Positions 63,725 to 64,000 of a stretch of DNA of 64,000 bases are shown piece after piece. The stretch comes from Bugula neritina. Lineage: Eukaryota > Bryozoa > Gymnolaemata > Cheilostomatida > Bugulidae. The stretch is taken from NCBI GenBank assembly GCA_964035545.1, contig OZ037768.1, positions 4,579,241-4,643,240 on the forward strand, in the 5' to 3' direction. Position numbers and translations under genes: made by a program. The first letter of the stretch is position 1; each line of letters opens with the position of its first letter. The notes under the pieces are model-generated. The model had not been told where the DNA came from and made no database searches. It saw only the letters and a list, made by a program, of their open reading frames with translations.

Positions 63725-64000
63725 GTAACTGCATTTCAATTTATACATGCTGAATGGTTTTTATGACGTACAGTTATCATTGTCATAAAATAGGACACAG
63801 GGTCTTGTTTTGGGAACATGCAAATCACACCCTGCTCTGTGTGGATATTGGTTTATCAATTTTTAGTATAAGTCAGTTAGAAGAAAAAATTAGTGACTAT
63901 AAACAAACAAGAAACGTTGTACCTGTACCTCAAAACACATGCAGCCATGTAGCAAAAATCAGAAAATTATTTTACTACAAAAACAGTTGGTAATTTTATT

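Overview
The window is nuclear DNA of an animal, most likely an invertebrate. It is AT-rich, its genes are split by spliceosomal introns (GT-AG) of tens to hundreds of bases, and the gene set is animal-like: ULK4, mitochondrial ClpX, a macro-domain PARP, an ADAM and a CUB/CCP receptor. I cannot place it to phylum. All exon models were built by hand from reading frame, splice signals and intron phase; every complete multi-exon model keeps phase from start to stop.

Layout. 1-5648: 5' part of a Ty3/gypsy LTR retrotransposon on the minus strand (LTR, tRNA-Leu primer site, gag, a -1 frameshift signal, and pol open to the window edge). 6465-7647: a secretory precursor made of fourteen 27-residue units, each with a Lys-Arg cleavage site and a tiny collagen-like GXYGXYGXY stretch; one in-frame stop lies in unit 12. 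8775-12343: a 3.6 kb imperfect palindrome holding two inverted copies of a 433 bp MITE, followed by a possible solo LTR. 15978-26208 (+): a PARP14/15-like gene with two macro domains and a C-terminal ADP-ribosyltransferase domain; its introns carry MITEs, a SINE and satellites. 26760-32323 (-): signal peptide, CUB, four CCP/sushi domains, one membrane helix, and a tail with ITIM-like and YxxM tyrosine motifs. 33051-34579 (+): an unrecognised 283-residue basic/Ser-rich protein, head to head with the receptor. 36447-43287 (-): mitochondrial ClpX, 13 exons, 635 aa. 46558-60924 (+): the pseudokinase ULK4, 29 exons, 1297 aa. 61736-63724 (+, partial): an ADAM whose catalytic glutamate is replaced by glycine.

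The genes do not form a pathway; this is an ordinary eukaryotic gene neighbourhood with a heavy load of mobile DNA in introns and spacers. The most notable items are the tandem KR-peptide precursor, the receptor with immune-type tail motifs, the textbook gag-pol frameshift signal, the inactive ADAM, and a ClpX with an altered ClpP-docking loop.
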